Assembly: GCA_914767715.1 (NCBI GenBank)
Contig: OU612065.1
Coordinates: 38,378,001-38,442,000 of the forward strand
DNA length: 64,000 nucleotides
Direction: 5' to 3'
DNA from: Membranipora membranacea
Taxonomy: Eukaryota > Bryozoa > Gymnolaemata > Cheilostomatida > Membraniporidae
Position numbers and translations under genes: made by a program. The notes under the pieces are model-generated. The model was not told where the DNA came from, made no database searches, and saw nothing but the letters and a program-made list of their open reading frames with translations. Positions 63,919 through 64,000 of this stretch are shown one piece after another; within the stretch, counting starts at the first letter, position 1; each line of letters starts with the position of its first letter.

Positions 63919-64000
63919 ATGAAATCGGAGATGGCGTCCAAGATATATGTGTATCGGGCTATGTATGAGTATGCCCCATCTATAGGATCTGAGGCAATCG
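63919..64000 (+). CDS. Start of an SH3-like protein, cut by the window edge
   Basis: An open frame beginning at 63919 (MKSEMASKIYVYRAMY) or at the in-frame ATG 63931 (MASKIYVYRAMYEYAPSIG) runs to the window end. The pattern V-x-A-M/L-Y-x-Y followed by an acidic/Ser stretch is the ALYDY first strand of an SH3 domain; proteins starting with an SH3 domain include SNX9/18/33 and OSTF1. A splice acceptor (TGTCTCAG) precedes it at about 63904, so the leader may be spliced. With only 27 codons visible the family is not resolved. Confidence 0.45.
   Translation, partial: MKSEMASKIYVYRAMYEYAPSIGSEAI

Noticed and set aside
1-64000. A CRISPR array, operon or prokaryotic system
   Set aside because: The window is an intron-rich animal genome; none of the tandem repeats has spacer structure and no prokaryotic genes occur.

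Overview
This is a nuclear genomic window from a multicellular animal, AT-rich and densely intronic (introns mostly 150-800 bp, GT-AG). It carries single-copy animal genes with complete exon structures: R3HCC1-type, HEATR1/UTP10, PEX13, RPS7 and DOHH. It also carries a rhodopsin-like GPCR and a Ser/Thr-rich transmembrane mucin. The proteins resemble vertebrate ones along their length, but gene layout, intron sizes and repeats are not vertebrate. A non-vertebrate metazoan (sponge, placozoan, cnidarian or other invertebrate) fits; the phylum cannot be fixed from the sequence alone. Family assignments come from protein patterns I recognise, not from a search.

Layout. 436-6480 (minus): an R3HCC1/R3HCC1L-like gene. 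6500-7459: a head-to-head promoter interval. 7460-39488 (plus): HEATR1, 41 coding exons whose phases all close (6168 nt, 2055 codons plus stop). Two unrelated genes sit inside HEATR1 introns: a mucin-like type I membrane protein (22224-27573, minus) in the 10.6 kb intron 31, and an intronless GPCR (33999-35249, plus) in the 3.6 kb intron 34. 40449-43670 (plus): PEX13. 43671-46294: a repeat-rich spacer with a minisatellite. 46295-48694 (minus): RPS7 with a TOP-like first exon. 50067-52147 and 55971-59402 (plus): two intact tandem paralogues of deoxyhypusine hydroxylase. 59403-63918: mostly empty of genes. 63919-64000 (plus): the start of an SH3-like protein cut by the window edge.

Function. 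HEATR1 (small-subunit processome, rRNA transcription), RPS7 (40S subunit) and DOHH (hypusine in eIF5A) all belong to ribosome production or translation. PEX13 is the peroxisomal import docking factor. R3HCC1 is a poorly understood R3H protein. I see no evidence that the neighbourhood is an operon; each gene has its own introns and strand.

The rest is shaped by foldback DNA. There are long inverted repeats (3603-4083, 5661-6139, 54344-54825), a 120-126 bp hairpin MITE family with 9-10 bp target duplications, short palindromic families (AGCCTGTCTTGAC type and CAAGGAGT type), a tRNA-derived SINE head, a LINE C-terminal remnant, and several tandem arrays. One array multiplies a HEATR1 5' splice site four times.
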